This document shows, one piece after another, positions 6,628-8,332 of a DNA stretch of 8,332 nucleotides (position 1 is its first letter; every line of letters starts with the position of its first letter). Source of the stretch: Vulcanimicrobiota bacterium (lineage in GTDB: Bacteria; Eremiobacterota; Eremiobacteria; Baltobacterales; Baltobacteraceae); NCBI GenBank assembly GCA_030042755.1, contig JASHZC010000086.1, forward strand, positions 1 to 8,332. The letters are read 5' to 3'. The notes beneath the pieces were generated by a model that did not search any database, had not been told where the DNA came from, and was given only the letters and a program-made list of their open reading frames with translations. The position numbers and the translations under genes were made by a program.

Positions 6628-6634
6628 CTCCTTA
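6628..6634 (-). promoter_or_regulatory. Ribosome binding site of gcvH, containing the gcvT stop codon
   Basis: The minus strand reads TAAGGAG here. Its first three bases are the gcvT stop and the AAGGAG core is the best Shine-Dalgarno match in the window, 10 bases before the GTG at 6617. Ribosomes ending on gcvT stop exactly at the gcvH loading site, which favours re-initiation and high H-protein yield. Confidence 0.75.
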
Positions 6635-7735
6635 CTTAGAACGTTTATAAAACGGTAACGGCACGACGGTTGCTTCGTGCCGGGTTCCGCGAATCTCGAC
6701 CTCGAGGTTCGCACCAAGGGTTGCGGCTGCCTTATCGACCAGCGCGGTTGCAATGTTTTGTCCTCCTACGGACGGAGCCATCGATCCGCTGCGCACCGCT
6801 CCAACCGCAGTCCCGTTGAAGAAAACCTGGTACCCCTCACGTGCAGGCGCGCGACCTTTCATGATCAGCCCGACGACGCGCGGGTAGTCGTCGCGCTCGA
6901 GTTGCTCGACGAGCACGTTGCGTCCGATGAACTCCGGTTTACTGGTCTTGATCGCCCATTGCAAGCCCGCCTGGACGGGGGAAATCTCCTCGGTCAATTC
7001 GTGACCGTAGAGCGGCATGCCGGCTTCCAGACGAAGCACGTCGCGCGCGCCCAAACCGCATGGCTCGAGTCCGTCGCCTTCATGATCGCGCAGCAGCCCG
7101 TTCCAAACCTCGACCGCGTGCTCGCCGAAAAGAAACAGCTCGAAGCCATCTTCGCCGGTGTAGCCGGTGCGAGCAATGACGGCAGGGCGCCCGTACACGG
7201 TGCCTTCGGCGCAGAAATAATACTTCATACTCGCAAGGTCGACGTCGACGTGCGGCTGCAACATCGCCACCGATTTCGGTCCTTGCAGCGCAACGAGCGC
7301 GTTACGTCCGTGAAGATTTTCGAGATGCACGTTCTCCGCGAGATTGGCGTTCAGGTGCTCCCACATCTTGCCTGCGTTGGCACCATTGACGACGAGCAGC
7401 CACCGCTCGCGGAGCCGATAGAAGATCGTATCGTCGTGCGTACCGCCTTGCGGATTGCAAAAAATATTGTACCGGGCCTGCATCGGCTTCATCGTCTCGA
7501 CCGCATTGATGCAGAGCGTGTCCGCCCACCTCGCGACGTTCTCGCCCTCCAGCACGAATTGCGCCATGTGCGAGAGATCGAAGAGGCCAGCACGATGACG
7601 AACGGCATCGTGCTCCTTGAGGATACTCGTATACTGCACCGGCATTTCGAACCCGGCAAACGGCACGAGACGCGCGCCACGTTTGCCGTGCTCGGCATGA
7701 AGCGCCGTGCGGCGCAGATCGGCGGGTGCGTTCAT
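6632..7735 (-). CDS. gcvT: Aminomethyltransferase, glycine cleavage system T protein
   Basis: This tetrahydrofolate-dependent enzyme releases ammonia from the aminomethyl-lipoyl H protein and makes 5,10-methylene-tetrahydrofolate. The product has 367 residues, normal for GcvT. Visible blocks are [19 protein letters not shown] (28-46), GLFDLSHM (50-57), [14 protein letters not shown] (94-107) with the expected catalytic aspartate at D101, [14 protein letters not shown] (188-201) at the folate site, [20 protein letters not shown] (228-247), and the C-terminal barrel end [19 protein letters not shown] (315-333). The DDxxxYR pattern favours a true GcvT over YgfZ or dimethylglycine dehydrogenase relatives, and the gcvH neighbour confirms it. 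The ATG at 7735 overlaps the thioesterase stop by one base (TAATG), so the two are probably coupled. No glycine riboswitch can fit directly ahead of this gene. Confidence 0.97.
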   Translation of the reverse strand: MNAPADLRRTALHAEHGKRGARLVPFAGFEMPVQYTSILKEHDAVRHRAGLFDLSHMAQFVLEGENVARWADTLCINAVETMKPMQARYNIFCNPQGGTHDDTIFYRLRERWLLVVNGANAGKMWEHLNANLAENVHLENLHGRNALVALQGPKSVAMLQPHVDVDLASMKYYFCAEGTVYGRPAVIARTGYTGEDGFELFLFGEHAVEVWNGLLRDHEGDGLEPCGLGARDVLRLEAGMPLYGHELTEEISPVQAGLQWAIKTSKPEFIGRNVLVEQLERDDYPRVVGLIMKGRAPAREGYQVFFNGTAVGAVRSGSMAPSVGGQNIATALVDKAAATLGANLEVEIRGTRHEATVVPLPFYKRSK

Positions 7736-8172
7736 TACTTCTTCGGTGCCTCTTCCGGGTACGTGTTGAGAAAATTCAGCGTGGCGTGCGCGACCAGTTT
7801 GCCTCCGCTCTTCACCTGAACTTCGCCGTAACAGATCCGCCGCCCAGCACGCAGGACCGTCGCTTCCGCAACCAGATCGTGCGGCGGCAGAGCCGGCGCA
7901 AGGAAGTTACATTGCAACGAAGCGGTCACGGTGTCTTGCTCGCGCCCGTAAATCGAAGCCAGCGCCACGTAGAACACGGTATCGCACAAACTCACGATCG
8001 CGCCGCCATGCACGGCGCCCGCACCGTTGGCGACCTCCGGACGGAACGGCATCCGCATCACGGCTTTGCCGTGTTCGACTTTTTCCAATTTGAGATCGAG
8101 AAGCGCAACGAAGTGCGACTTCTCCTTTTCCCAGCGATGCGGGGCCGAAGCAAAATCCGTGCCTGTCGTCAT
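7735..8172 (-). CDS. PaaI-family hotdog-fold thioesterase
   Basis: The 145-residue product has the single hotdog domain of PaaI-type acyl-CoA thioesterases. The key block is GAVHGGAIVSLCDTVF (52-67): the HGG turn at 55-57 starts the central helix and D64 is in the position of the catalytic aspartate in PaaI. The following strand TASLQCNFLAPA (83-94) and the segment VAEATVLRAGRRICYGEVQV (101-120) are typical. Family members act as homotetramers in the cytoplasm on aryl- or acyl-CoA; substrates here cannot be told. The ATG at 8172 overlaps the upstream stop as ATGA and has no Shine-Dalgarno sequence, while its own TAA overlaps the gcvT start. It is thus locked translationally into the gcv operon, an uncommon partner for it as far as I know. 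A role in removing stray acyl groups or a purely positional link are both possible. Confidence 0.9.
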   Translation of the reverse strand: MTTGTDFASAPHRWEKEKSHFVALLDLKLEKVEHGKAVMRMPFRPEVANGAGAVHGGAIVSLCDTVFYVALASIYGREQDTVTASLQCNFLAPALPPHDLVAEATVLRAGRRICYGEVQVKSGGKLVAHATLNFLNTYPEEAPKK

Positions 8173-8332
8173 GTAAACACCGAACCATCGGCGGCCAAGG
8201 CGCGCCGCAAGTAGAGGGGGAGCGAGAAGATTCGCTTGTGCGTTTGGCCGTCATAGAAAAAGTTCTCGCCGCGTAACTGCTTGCAATATGCGTCAACCGC
8301 CGCGGGATCGAGCGTGGCCAGGTCGATACGAT
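8169..8332 (-). CDS. C-terminal end of an unrecognised protein (5' end outside window)
   Basis: A frame open from the right edge ends in a TGA at 8171-8169 that overlaps the thioesterase ATG as ATGA. It gives 53 residues, including LDPAAVDAYCKQLRG, then NFFYDGQTHKRIF and SLPLYLRRALAADGSVFT at the end. The ATGA junction, the strand and the unbroken frame argue that it is a real gene in the same operon. I do not recognise it with certainty. The pattern of tyrosine, hydrophobic-Tyr-Asp, then a helix ending LYLRRALAADG loosely recalls the C-terminus of MqnA-type chorismate dehydratases of the futalosine menaquinone pathway, but this is too short to call. The remainder of the gene would decide it. 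Confidence 0.6.
   Translation of the reverse strand, partial: RIDLATLDPAAVDAYCKQLRGENFFYDGQTHKRIFSLPLYLRRALAADGSVFT

Noticed and set aside
6677..7819. A 380-codon open frame on the plus strand over gcvT and the end of the thioesterase gene
   Set aside because: It is antisense to gcvT, whose motifs are complete on the minus strand. The frame has no recognisable domain and its length follows from GC-rich codon bias, where stops are rare in the mirror frame.

Overview
The window is gene-dense, GC-rich bacterial chromosome: nearly every base is coding, and the gaps between genes are 2 to 23 bp. The mix of genes (split P-protein glycine cleavage operon, SsuABC-type importer, bacterial clan AA aspartic protease) and the heavy TCG/CGATCG usage fit an environmental, non-proteobacterial lineage. 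Candidatus Eremiobacterota/Vulcanimicrobiota (WPS-2), Acidobacteriota or Chloroflexota are possible hosts, but no marker gene here decides this, so the assignment is inference only. There is no RNA gene, CRISPR array, insertion sequence or phage gene.

Left part, plus strand (1-1890): the last two thirds of an ABC importer operon in the order binding protein, permease, ATPase. The binding protein is cut by the window start. All three genes overlap at their ends (8 bp, then an ATGA junction), so they are probably translationally coupled. The family is the sulfonate/taurine/nitrate group; the true substrate cannot be read from the window, and no desulfonating enzyme is adjacent.

Centre (1881-1916): the importer operon and a leftward operon converge with only 2 bp between their stop codons. 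A perfect 8-bp inverted repeat encloses both stops and could act as a shared stem-loop at the transcript ends.

Right part, minus strand (8332 down to 1893): one tightly packed transcription unit. In transcription order it holds the C-terminal end of an unrecognised protein, a PaaI-type hotdog thioesterase, gcvT, gcvH, gcvPA, gcvPB and a secreted-looking aspartic protease with two DTG active-site motifs in one chain. GcvT, GcvH and the GcvPA/GcvPB pair are three of the four components of the glycine cleavage system. They decarboxylate glycine, carry the aminomethyl group on the lipoyl arm of GcvH and pass the one-carbon unit to tetrahydrofolate. The fourth component, dihydrolipoamide dehydrogenase, is not in the window. 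The promoter of this unit lies beyond the right edge.

I see no wholly new system. The points most worth a second look are the two-lobed protease at the end of the gcv operon with its possible CTG start and N-terminal hydrophobic helix, the stem-loop over the two convergent stops, the thioesterase coupled to gcvT, and the strong excess of the palindrome CGATCG.
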